The notes beneath the pieces are model-generated. The model was not told the DNA's origin and did not search any database. It saw only the letters and a list, made by a program, of their open reading frames with translations. 10,680 nucleotides of DNA, from the NCBI GenBank assembly GCA_903897985.1, contig CAIUDS010000210.1, positions 1-10,680 of the forward strand, read 5' to 3'. Origin of the DNA: an uncultured delta proteobacterium (GTDB lineage: Bacteria; RBG-13-61-14; DRUE01). The position numbers were made by a program, and so were the translations under genes. Shown in pieces: positions 4,709 to 10,680 of the stretch (positions are counted from its first letter, which is position 1; each line of letters opens with the position of its first letter).

Positions 4709-7339
4709 TTATTTTTCAGTGGTGGTGGAGTTCAGGATTTTCAAGTCCTCCGGGCCGATCAGAACCGGCAGTTCCATATACAATTGCTGAAGCTCACCCA
4801 GCTTCTGATTAAAAAGCTTGCGTAATCCCAATTCCGGCCGATCAAACAATTCATCCGCAAGCTTGTCCACGGCTGACATCTTTTGATCGCGCTCTTCCTT
4901 CATGGTTTGAAATTTTCCCTCGTCCTCCACCACCTGGCCGATCAGGATAGAGATTTCCGCGGCCGGGATCCCGGGCCGGCCTTCGATTTCCGCCCGCGCC
5001 GTCAACTCGATTTTTTTCAAATCTTTCCCGAAACGTTTCTCCAGTTCCGGCGGGATCAGCATTCTGACCATGACCACCGCAACGCCGTCTTGCATGCGAA
5101 AAGGGTTCTCGCCGATGATCTCTCCGGTCTCGGAAGCGATGAATTTGACCCGGGCCTGATTTTCCCGGACCGGGTTTCCCTGCGCGTCGGTTAGCCGGGC
5201 GATCAGCCGGATCGGGTCGGAATAGCTATCGTCGGAAAGCAGATAAAAAGGCTCAATTCCGCTGAACTCCTCGCCCCATTCAAGTTGGATTTTGGCCGCA
5301 GGTCCCGGCGTTCGGAGATGGTCTTCGGCCTGGCTCTGGCCCCGGATCAGGCATTGCGCGGTCAATGCTCCCGGCTGGAACTTGAATCCAGAAAAGCTGA
5401 AAGGCGGATGGGGGAGGTTTTGGTATTCGCCCGGTTTGGGAAAAGCATAGGTTCTATCCGGGCCACGGGTTGCGATTTCCTTTTCATTAAGCAGGAGCCG
5501 CACCTGCTCGCAATTACCGACCGCCATCACCTCGCCGGGAAATTCGTCCTTCTCCCACCACTGGTTGACGAGCTTGACCATCGGCGCTCCGGAAGTTTGC
5601 GCCTGGTAGAAATAATAGGGCGGCTTTGGGAGCCGGAAGATGTCCACGATCCCCTCGAACTTGATCCGGTTCCGCGCGAGCGGGGCCGCCAGCGGGGTAA
5701 TGAAGGTGTTGTAATCGGCGAATGCCCAGCCCGCGCTGCCGGCGCAACTGGGATCGGAGAAGATCAGCTCGAGCATGTAGGCGTTCGAGCGGATGGCCTT
5801 TATCTGATCCGCGTCGGGCCGCGTCCGGGCCAGGCCCTCCAGGTATTCGCTCACGAACCAGGGCTTGCCCGGCGGGGGCTTGAGCAGTCCGCCCGAGTAA
5901 TCGTTGTGCGCAATCACATCCTCGCGGAGGTTCCGGAAATTCCCCACATAGCGCGCGCCCGAGGCCGGTCGGCTCGGGTCCAGTTCGTGCGCCGGCGCGA
6001 TCATTTGCGCGAGCCACTTCTCGCCCCACCAGGCCTCGTTGATCCGCACTCCCCAGATGATCACGCCCGGCCGGTTGCGGTCGCGCAGGATCATGTCGCG
6101 CAGCGATTGTTCCGCGATTTTTTTCCATTCCCTGTCGCCGACATAAGCCCATCCGGGCAGTTCCTCAAATACCATCAGCCCCAAGCGGTCGCAGGCATCG
6201 AGGAAATCCGGGCTTTGCGGATAGTGCGAGAGCCGGACAAAATTGGCGCCGCTTTGCTTGAGCAGGAGCGCGTCCAGATATTGCAAACGGAATCCGGCGG
6301 CATTGCCTAGGTAAGGAAAAGACTGGTGCCGGTTCTGGCCGAGCAGTTGCACCCGCCGGCCGTTGAGAAAAAATCCCTGCTCGGTGAACTTGATTGAGCG
6401 GATGCCATAGTCAATTGATACGGAATCTTTGATAACTCCTCGTTTTTGATCCGGCGGGACTTCGGGAATTTTTTCCAGATCCGGGCACAAAAGCTCAAGC
6501 TCAAGGTCATAAAGATAAGGATAATCCGGAGACCAGAGTTTCGGATTTTCCACCAACAGCTCCAGATCAACTTTACCGGTTCCAACCGGAATGCTGAACT
6601 CTTTTTCCAGTTCGGCAACCGTAATATTTTCTATTCCTTCTTTTCCCTTGATTTTATCATCCAAGCTTGCTGAAAATTTGCAGGGAAGCGGCGCCGTCAG
6701 AGTGTTTTTAGTCAGGGCGGAGATTTTCAATAATGCCTTTTGCCCATCGAGCTCAACCGTGTAGGCAAAGGGGTTTTCAAGATATGCCGCGTCCTTGATC
6801 TCCGCCCAGACCTCCCGGTAGATCCCGCCGAAAAGCGCATAATCCACCAGCAGGCCTTCGGGCGGGACATTCATTTTGGAATTGTCAACTTTGACTGCGA
6901 GCAGATTTTCCTTATCGGCCAGAAACTGTTCCGTGATGTCAAAAGTAAAAGGAGTGTATCCGCCCAGATGAGAGCCGACATATTTGCCGTTGAGCCAGAC
7001 ATCGGCACGCGTGAGCACGCCTTCAAAATGAAGCAACACCCGATCGCCCGGCTGATAGGAGCTCTTTCCGTTTTCGTCCTTGAACGCGGAGTAGCGGAGC
7101 CGATAAAGTCCGACTCCGCGATAATATTTCTCGCCCGGTTTGAACCGGGCCGGCTCGATCGAGAGCGTATGCGGGAGCGATATTTTTTCCCATTCGGAAT
7201 CGTCGAATTCAGGCTGCTCAAAATTTTCCAGTCCGCCCCGGTGATAAAGCCAACCGCCGGTGAGGAAAACCTTTTTGGACGCGCAGCAGGCCAAGAGCAT
7301 CAAGAGCAGGCACGCGGCCGGGAACAAGATTTTTTTCAC
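4709..7339 (-). CDS. Glycoside hydrolase family 2 lipoprotein
   Basis: This 876-residue enzyme probably acts as a beta-glycosidase (galactosidase, glucuronidase or mannosidase type) on the envelope. It begins with a lipoprotein signal peptide: KK, a hydrophobic run and the lipobox LLAC with lipid-bearing Cys18. Next come the GH2 sugar-binding domain (about 28-180, with WLNGKYVGSHLGGYTPF), an Ig-like domain (about 185-310) and the TIM barrel (about 315-600, with GQNRHQ and RLSHYPQSPDFLDACDRLG). The acid/base is probably Glu435 in RINEAWWG and the nucleophile Glu498 in FVSEYLEG. Ig-like C-terminal domains follow (about 600-805), then a charged helical tail. The start is GTG at 7337-7339. It overlaps the stop of the upstream gene as GTGA, implying coupled translation. 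The frame stays open upstream to 7720, but that part overlaps the RodZ-like gene and would bury the signal peptide. The substrate is unknown. Confidence 0.92.
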   Translation of the reverse strand: MKKILFPAACLLLMLLACCASKKVFLTGGWLYHRGGLENFEQPEFDDSEWEKISLPHTLSIEPARFKPGEKYYRGVGLYRLRYSAFKDENGKSSYQPGDRVLLHFEGVLTRADVWLNGKYVGSHLGGYTPFTFDITEQFLADKENLLAVKVDNSKMNVPPEGLLVDYALFGGIYREVWAEIKDAAYLENPFAYTVELDGQKALLKISALTKNTLTAPLPCKFSASLDDKIKGKEGIENITVAELEKEFSIPVGTGKVDLELLVENPKLWSPDYPYLYDLELELLCPDLEKIPEVPPDQKRGVIKDSVSIDYGIRSIKFTEQGFFLNGRRVQLLGQNRHQSFPYLGNAAGFRLQYLDALLLKQSGANFVRLSHYPQSPDFLDACDRLGLMVFEELPGWAYVGDREWKKIAEQSLRDMILRDRNRPGVIIWGVRINEAWWGEKWLAQMIAPAHELDPSRPASGARYVGNFRNLREDVIAHNDYSGGLLKPPPGKPWFVSEYLEGLARTRPDADQIKAIRSNAYMLELIFSDPSCAGSAGWAFADYNTFITPLAAPLARNRIKFEGIVDIFRLPKPPYYFYQAQTSGAPMVKLVNQWWEKDEFPGEVMAVGNCEQVRLLLNEKEIATRGPDRTYAFPKPGEYQNLPHPPFSFSGFKFQPGALTAQCLIRGQSQAEDHLRTPGPAAKIQLEWGEEFSGIEPFYLLSDDSYSDPIRLIARLTDAQGNPVRENQARVKFIASETGEIIGENPFRMQDGVAVVMVRMLIPPELEKRFGKDLKKIELTARAEIEGRPGIPAAEISILIGQVVEDEGKFQTMKEERDQKMSAVDKLADELFDRPELGLRKLFNQKLGELQQLYMELPVLIGPEDLKILNSTTTEK

Positions 7340-8220
7340 TGCGGTTTTTGGTCCGGGGTTTGCGCTTTGGGAGTCTCCGGTTTGGGGGTTCCGGTTTTGG
7401 GCGTTTGCGCTTTGGGGGTCTCGACTTTGGGAGTCTCCGGTTTGACCATCTCTGCTTTTTGTGTTTCCGGGTTGGGGGTTTCGAATTTGGGCATTTCCGC
7501 GGGAAGGTATTTGGCGAGGTCTTCGGGGACCAGGAACCGCATGGGTTTCCAGTGCCCGCCGATGGGTTTCAGCTTCACCGAGTTTACCGTGATCTCCACG
7601 CCGCCCGCGTTTCCCACCAGCAGGCTCAAACTTTCCGCGGCCTCCAGCTTGAGCGAGTCGCCCGGATAGAGCATGGTCTCCTTGCTGGTTTTTCCGTCCA
7701 CCGTGGCCAGGATCCAGCACAATTCCGTGGCCTTGATGCTCACCGCGAACGGCGCGGAAAGGTCCGAGGGAGGCCTGAGCAAGGGCTTTTCCATGCCGGC
7801 CGGCGGGACCGGCTGGGCCGCGCCGGGCGTCTTTTTGGCCGGAGCGGGTTGCCTCAAGCTCAGGGTCAGACTGATCACCGTTACCGCGGCGGCCGCGACC
7901 AAGACCAGAACCAGGACCAAAACCAGGGCCCTTTTCTTTTCCGGAGTCGAGGCCGGCTTTTCTCCCGCGGCCGCGGAAGGCAACTCCTTTTGGGATTCCT
8001 CGAACAGGACCAGGGTCTGGTCCGGATTAAGCCCGAGCGCCTCGGCATAGGCCCGGATGAACCCGCGGATAAAGGTCCGGCCGGGCAACTGGTTCAGCTG
8101 GCCCCGCTCGAGCGCGAGCAGGAATTTTTTTTGGATCCGGGTCCGGGCGCTGATTTGCTCGAGCGAAATTTCGCGGTTGTCCCGCTGCTGCCGGAGATAT
8201 TCGCCGAAAGAATTTGCCAT
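7336..8220 (-). CDS. RodZ-like HTH membrane protein
   Basis: This 294-residue bitopic inner-membrane protein has the RodZ plan. A cytoplasmic helix-turn-helix (FGEYLRQQRDNREISLEQIS through GFIRAYAEALGL, about 5-65) is followed by one transmembrane helix (about 98-122, LVLVLVLVAAAAVTVI) and a periplasmic DUF4115 domain (about 157-228, with WILATVDGK, YPGDSL and GNAGGVEITVN). The tail (241-294) is made of ETPK-like pentapeptides. RodZ ties the MreB cytoskeleton to the cell-wall elongation machinery. The start ATG at 8218-8220 gives the usual N-terminus 8 bp after the TPR stop; an upstream in-frame start at 8250 would overlap that gene and adds unconserved residues. No good Shine-Dalgarno is seen, so translation may depend on the upstream gene. 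The TPR lipoprotein plus RodZ order recalls pilF-rodZ in Gammaproteobacteria. Homology of the HTH and DUF4115 parts is clear; the morphogenesis role is inferred. Confidence 0.88.
   Translation of the reverse strand: MANSFGEYLRQQRDNREISLEQISARTRIQKKFLLALERGQLNQLPGRTFIRGFIRAYAEALGLNPDQTLVLFEESQKELPSAAAGEKPASTPEKKRALVLVLVLVLVAAAAVTVISLTLSLRQPAPAKKTPGAAQPVPPAGMEKPLLRPPSDLSAPFAVSIKATELCWILATVDGKTSKETMLYPGDSLKLEAAESLSLLVGNAGGVEITVNSVKLKPIGGHWKPMRFLVPEDLAKYLPAEMPKFETPNPETQKAEMVKPETPKVETPKAQTPKTGTPKPETPKAQTPDQKPQ
7339..7500 (-). repeat. 15-bp tandem repeats encoding ETPK-type pentapeptides
   Basis: The 3' end of the RodZ-like gene is built of ten imperfect 15-base units, each coding a pentapeptide such as FETPN, PETPK, VETPK, AQTPK or TGTPK. 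The stretch ends four residues before the stop. It makes a Pro/Lys/Glu-rich extended periplasmic tail, similar in character to TonB-like spacers. Because the unit is a multiple of three, gain or loss of copies would keep the frame. The start codon of the GH2 gene lies at its end. Confidence 0.9.
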
Positions 8221-8228
8221 CGGAGTAT

Positions 8229-9002
8229 TTATTTGGACGCGGCCGGGCAATTGGAAAACTTGAGATGCTCCGCGGCGTCTTTGGATTCCTTGCCCTCCGC
8301 CGGGGCGGTTTTCAGAGCCAGCCCGAATTCCATGCAGGCGTCCTTGGTTTTGCCCTGGCGGCTATATTCCATGCCCAGCAAATTATGCGCCCGCGCCAGC
8401 TTTGGGCAAAGGGCCAGCGCCTTCTGATATTGCGATTGCGCTTCCCCGTATTGCTTCTGCTTGCTCCGGAGCTCGCCGAGGCTGGCATAGGCCGGACAGA
8501 AGTTCGGGTTCAAGACCAAGGCCCGGGTATAGGCCTGCTCGGCCTCGGCCAACTGGCCCTGCTGAAAATAAATCCATCCCATATTGTTCTCGGCGTAAAA
8601 GGCGTCTTTGTAAAGGTCATCGCCCGCGGCTTTCTTATAATTTTCCAGCGCGGCGTCGTAATTATTCTGCTGCATGAACAAATCCCCGAGCATACTGTAC
8701 GCCTCGGAGTATTTCGGGTTAAGCTTTATGGCCTCCGAGAAATTTTCCTTGGCCTTGTCCAGCTCCACTCTCCGCCAGTAAATCTGGCCCAGCCAGTAAT
8801 ACACCTCCGGGTCCTTGGGGTTGCACCGCTTGGCCTCCAGGATATCCGCCAGCGCCTCATAATAATCCGCCCGGCTAAAAGCCTCCTGGGCCTGCTGCTT
8901 CGAAATCTTGATGTATTCCGGATTCCCGCACGGGTCCTTCTCGCGCTCGGTTGCGCAACCGAACACCATCAAAACCATCATCCCCACCAAGGCTTTGCGC
9001 AT
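8229..9002 (-). CDS. TPR lipoprotein, PilW/PilF-like
   Basis: This 257-residue lipoprotein has an MRK start, a hydrophobic run and a lipobox VFGC with Cys16 as the lipid site. Six tetratricopeptide repeats follow (about 32-64, 66-98, 100-133, 135-168, 170-202 and 204-237), for example YAENNMGWIYFQQGQLAEAE. The size, lipid anchor, number of TPRs and position before a RodZ-like gene resemble PilW/PilF, an outer-membrane pilotin that helps the PilQ secretin assemble for type IV pili. No other pilus genes lie in the window, so a general scaffold role remains possible. Three extra cysteines (25, 60, 169) and others near the C-terminus might form disulfides. The start ATG is preceded by AGAGGGGGA, which overlaps the stop of the upstream gene; the gap is 11 bp, and the operon layout is clear. 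Confidence 0.85.
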   Translation of the reverse strand: MRKALVGMMVLMVFGCATEREKDPCGNPEYIKISKQQAQEAFSRADYYEALADILEAKRCNPKDPEVYYWLGQIYWRRVELDKAKENFSEAIKLNPKYSEAYSMLGDLFMQQNNYDAALENYKKAAGDDLYKDAFYAENNMGWIYFQQGQLAEAEQAYTRALVLNPNFCPAYASLGELRSKQKQYGEAQSQYQKALALCPKLARAHNLLGMEYSRQGKTKDACMEFGLALKTAPAEGKESKDAAEHLKFSNCPAASK

Positions 9003-9013
9003 AATTCCCCCTC

Positions 9014-10012
9014 TTAGAACATCGCCAGAAACCTGACCATCAGTTTCAGGTCCTCGGCCTCGGCATCCCCGCCGCTGGCTTTCGCTTCCGCGGCCGCCAC
9101 CGCGGCCGGCGCCGCAATGGTTTCCGGCTCCTCTGATTTTCCAATTACAATCTCTTCAACCTGACCGGCCGGCTCCGCGGAAACCTCCGCTTCGGACGGG
9201 GCCGTTTCTTTTTCCCAGATGATTTCTTCCTTGACCTCGACCGCGGCCGGCGCCGGCGCGCTCGCCTCGGCTTTCCCGACATCTTCCTCGATCTCGATCA
9301 CCAACTCCGGGCTCTCCGTTTTCGCCGCCAAATCCGCCAGCGAAATCGTTTCCTCCTTCGCCTCCAGGTTGTCCAGCAACAGGTCTTCCTCGTTAGCCGC
9401 CCCGGCCGGCTCCGCGCCCGCCGGCGCCTCCACCGCCGCGGCCGGAGGGGCCAGTTCCTCAAAGACCATGCCCTCCGCTTCCGGCTTCGGCTCCGCAAAA
9501 CTATCCTCCGGGATGACAAAATCTCCCTCGGTAACCGCTTGCCCCGGCTCCTCCACCGACTCCACCACCACCTCTTCGCTCACCGGCTCGATTTCCAATA
9601 CCTCTTCCTCCGCAACCTCCTTGAACCGCGCGAGGTCCGAGTAAAAAACCGGGATGCCGTTATAAGTCTGTTCCTTTTGCTCCGGCGGCATCTCCCGCCA
9701 GCGCATGTCGCTCATCATGAAGCCCATGCTCTCGGTGAATTCCGCGGCCGCCTGCTGCACCTGGGGCACCAGGTCCTTCGGCATCGCCCCCGCGTCCCAT
9801 TTGTATAACAGCCCGAGATTGGAGACGATCAAATGGAGGTAGATGTAAAATTCATAGCCCTGCTTGTTGCGCAAAATGCACACATAGGCCTGGGCCGGCT
9901 CGGGCGCGCGTCCCGGCGGAACCACCACCGGGCGGTTGACCGAGGTCGCCAAGTAGGCAACCTGGTCCGCCGAGGTCTCGATCCAGTTCTTTTTCGATTC
10001 CGGCTTAAACAT
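9014..10012 (-). CDS. Hypothetical protein with acidic Glu/Ala-rich tail
   Basis: I do not recognise this 332-residue protein. Residues 1-130 look like a folded domain, with segments QAYVCILRNKQGYEFYIYLH (41-60) and LGLLYKWDAGAMPKDLVPQV (66-85). Residues 131-321 are low in complexity: Glu, Ala, Pro and Val rich, strongly acidic and probably disordered. A short hydrophobic-basic end, LKLMVRFLAMF (322-332), closes the protein and may be a docking motif. There is no signal peptide or membrane span. I chose ATG 10010-10012; the open frame can also begin at an in-frame TTG two codons earlier, and GAGGGTGGG lies upstream of both. It is the first gene of the operon with the TPR lipoprotein, RodZ-like and GH2 genes, so a cytoplasmic partner of the envelope or pilus machinery is possible but unproven. 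Confidence 0.8.
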   Translation of the reverse strand: MFKPESKKNWIETSADQVAYLATSVNRPVVVPPGRAPEPAQAYVCILRNKQGYEFYIYLHLIVSNLGLLYKWDAGAMPKDLVPQVQQAAAEFTESMGFMMSDMRWREMPPEQKEQTYNGIPVFYSDLARFKEVAEEEVLEIEPVSEEVVVESVEEPGQAVTEGDFVIPEDSFAEPKPEAEGMVFEELAPPAAAVEAPAGAEPAGAANEEDLLLDNLEAKEETISLADLAAKTESPELVIEIEEDVGKAEASAPAPAAVEVKEEIIWEKETAPSEAEVSAEPAGQVEEIVIGKSEEPETIAAPAAVAAAEAKASGGDAEAEDLKLMVRFLAMF

Positions 10013-10026
10013 AACCAACCCACCCT

Positions 10027-10088
10027 CGGCGCATATCCCTGCGCCGCAATTGCCGCGGGCAAACCCGCTTCCGCGGAACCCGCGGCAA
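10027..10088 (-). promoter_or_regulatory. Hairpin-rich 5' leader of the minus-strand operon
   Basis: Between the candidate start site (near 10089) and the first gene lie two inverted repeats. One has perfect 10-base arms TTGCCGCGGG (10050-10059) and CCCGCGGCAA (10079-10088). The other has perfect 7-base arms CGGCGCA (10027-10033) and TGCGCCG (10040-10046) around a 6-base loop, just ahead of the ribosome-binding site. They could stabilise the mRNA 5' end or gate translation. I do not recognise a known riboswitch or leader peptide. Confidence 0.5.
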
Positions 10089-10095
10089 CTATGTT

Positions 10096-10124
10096 AGATT
10101 ACCAACATTGGTTTTGGTTGTCAA
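10096..10124 (-). promoter_or_regulatory. Candidate sigma-70-type promoter of the operon
   Basis: On the minus strand a perfect -35 TTGACA (10119-10124) and a -10 TAATCT (10096-10101) are separated by exactly 17 bp. The -10 keeps the three most conserved positions (first T, second A, last T). A 12-base dyad ACCAA-CA-TTGGT (10101-10112) sits in the spacer and could bind a regulator. Local sequence is markedly AT-richer than its surroundings. This would drive the genes from 10012 down to 4709. Confidence 0.6.
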
Positions 10125-10252
10125 TTCCCGCGGTTTCGCCTCTGATGCCCCGGCCCCAAATTCGGGCCCCGGCCGCCGCGGTGGTCAAATTATGACCGGC
10201 GTTAAAATGGAGACCGTCCCTTCGCAAGCGGGAGTTCCCAAATCCCAAGGCC

Positions 10253-10660
10253 TTAATGATCCTGGAGCCAGCGGATGAATTCGCCGAAGAAGGCGTCGCG
10301 TTTTTCCGGCTCGAATTTGGCGTTCCAGCGGAAATAGAGGCCGGTCGGGGTTTTGAGCCAGGTCCCGACTTCGAGGTAGATATGGCAGAGATTTTTTTCG
10401 ATCAGCGGCCGGATGCCCGAGGCCATGAACTTCTCGTGCTCTTCCCGGGTGAAGCGGAACGAAACATGGCCGGGATAGCCGTGGCCCTCGCAACTCCGGA
10501 TGGTGGCGATGAACGGGAACCGGTTCACCGCTTTCACATACTCCGCGATCAGCGGGTCCAAATCCCGACCCTGGTCCAGCGCCAACTGCTCCGCAATGAT
10601 CCGTTTCTCGTCCTCCGACAGATACAGCGGATCCAAACTTATTTCATCCAGTCCCCCCAT
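10253..10660 (-). CDS. Small conserved-looking protein with SCEGHG motif
   Basis: This 135-residue soluble protein has no signal peptide or membrane span. Its striking part is FPFIATIRSCEGHGYPGHVSF (roughly 48-68), with one Cys and two or three His close together, then a C-terminal half rich in aromatic residues (LYFRWNAKF, FFGEFIRWLQDH). The alternating pattern and Cys/His cluster suggest a small alpha/beta fold with a metal site or reactive cysteine. The SCxGH block faintly recalls the SCSGR block of TYW3-like tRNA-modification proteins, but I would not assign that function. The start ATG at 10658-10660 has AGGGAAGG immediately upstream (10663-10670). It lies 240 bp upstream of the next minus-strand gene, which has its own promoter, so it is probably a separate unit. 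I am confident it is a gene but not of its role. Confidence 0.75.
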   Translation of the reverse strand: MGGLDEISLDPLYLSEDEKRIIAEQLALDQGRDLDPLIAEYVKAVNRFPFIATIRSCEGHGYPGHVSFRFTREEHEKFMASGIRPLIEKNLCHIYLEVGTWLKTPTGLYFRWNAKFEPEKRDAFFGEFIRWLQDH

Positions 10661-10680
10661 GGCCTTCCCTTTAATTAACC

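Noticed and set aside
7340..7720. 127-residue N-terminal extension of the GH2 frame
   Set aside because: It overlaps the RodZ-like coding region, reads the pentapeptide repeats out of frame, and would bury a textbook lipoprotein signal peptide. The GTGA overlap start fits better.
5285..8427. Several long plus-strand open frames opposite GH2, RodZ-like and TPR genes
   Set aside because: They are GC-rich antisense shadows with no start signals and no recognisable domains. The minus-strand genes have clear motifs and operon spacing.
10148..10196. GC-rich dyads and GGTCA/TGACC arms between the two rightmost genes as a terminator
   Set aside because: The CCCCGGCC words are mainly direct repeats, the GGTCA arms are only 5 bp, and no T-run follows on the minus strand.

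Overview
The window (about 58-60% GC by eye) looks like chromosomal DNA from a diderm (Gram-negative) bacterium. Two genes encode lipoproteins with type II signal peptides, and a PilW/PilF-type TPR lipoprotein is followed directly by a RodZ-like membrane protein, a gene pair known from Gram-negative genomes. I cannot name the phylum. The gene mix (GH172/DUF2961, GH2 lipoprotein, unfamiliar neighbours) would suit an uncultivated, polysaccharide-using lineage, but that is a guess.

Layout. Bases 6-932 (minus) encode the ATPase of a BcrA/NatA-type ABC transporter; its permease probably lies beyond the left edge. A 64-bp divergent spacer with two overlapping candidate promoters separates it from a plus-strand pair, glucose-6-phosphate isomerase (997-2391) and a DUF2961/GH172 protein (2415-3479). 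Bases 3480-4708 are a rearranged accessory block. It holds a hairpin repeat (3541-3597), a minus-strand Rrf2-family regulator with three cysteines (3824-4267), a second copy of the hairpin (4494-4550), and a promoterless copy of the last 45 codons of the DUF2961 gene (4571-4708). That copy ends exactly where the next gene ends. From 10012 down to 4709 runs one minus-strand operon: a hypothetical protein with an acidic tail, the TPR lipoprotein, the RodZ-like protein with a pentapeptide-repeat tail, and a GH2 glycosidase lipoprotein. It has a good candidate promoter near 10096-10124 and a hairpin-rich leader. A small unknown protein with an SCEGHG motif (10253-10660) lies upstream.

How the genes may work together. 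The GH2 lipoprotein would cut glycosides in the envelope, the cytoplasmic GH172 protein would act on furanosides (fructosides or arabinosides), and PGI links fructose-6-phosphate and glucose-6-phosphate. The TPR and RodZ-like proteins point to pilus assembly and cell shape.

The most unusual part is the hairpin-flanked regulator block. The two hairpins are near-identical direct copies about 953 bp apart. They differ at one compensated base pair and one G-U-compatible change, which suggests selection for the fold. No transposase is present here. I see no RNA genes, CRISPR array or complete insertion sequence.
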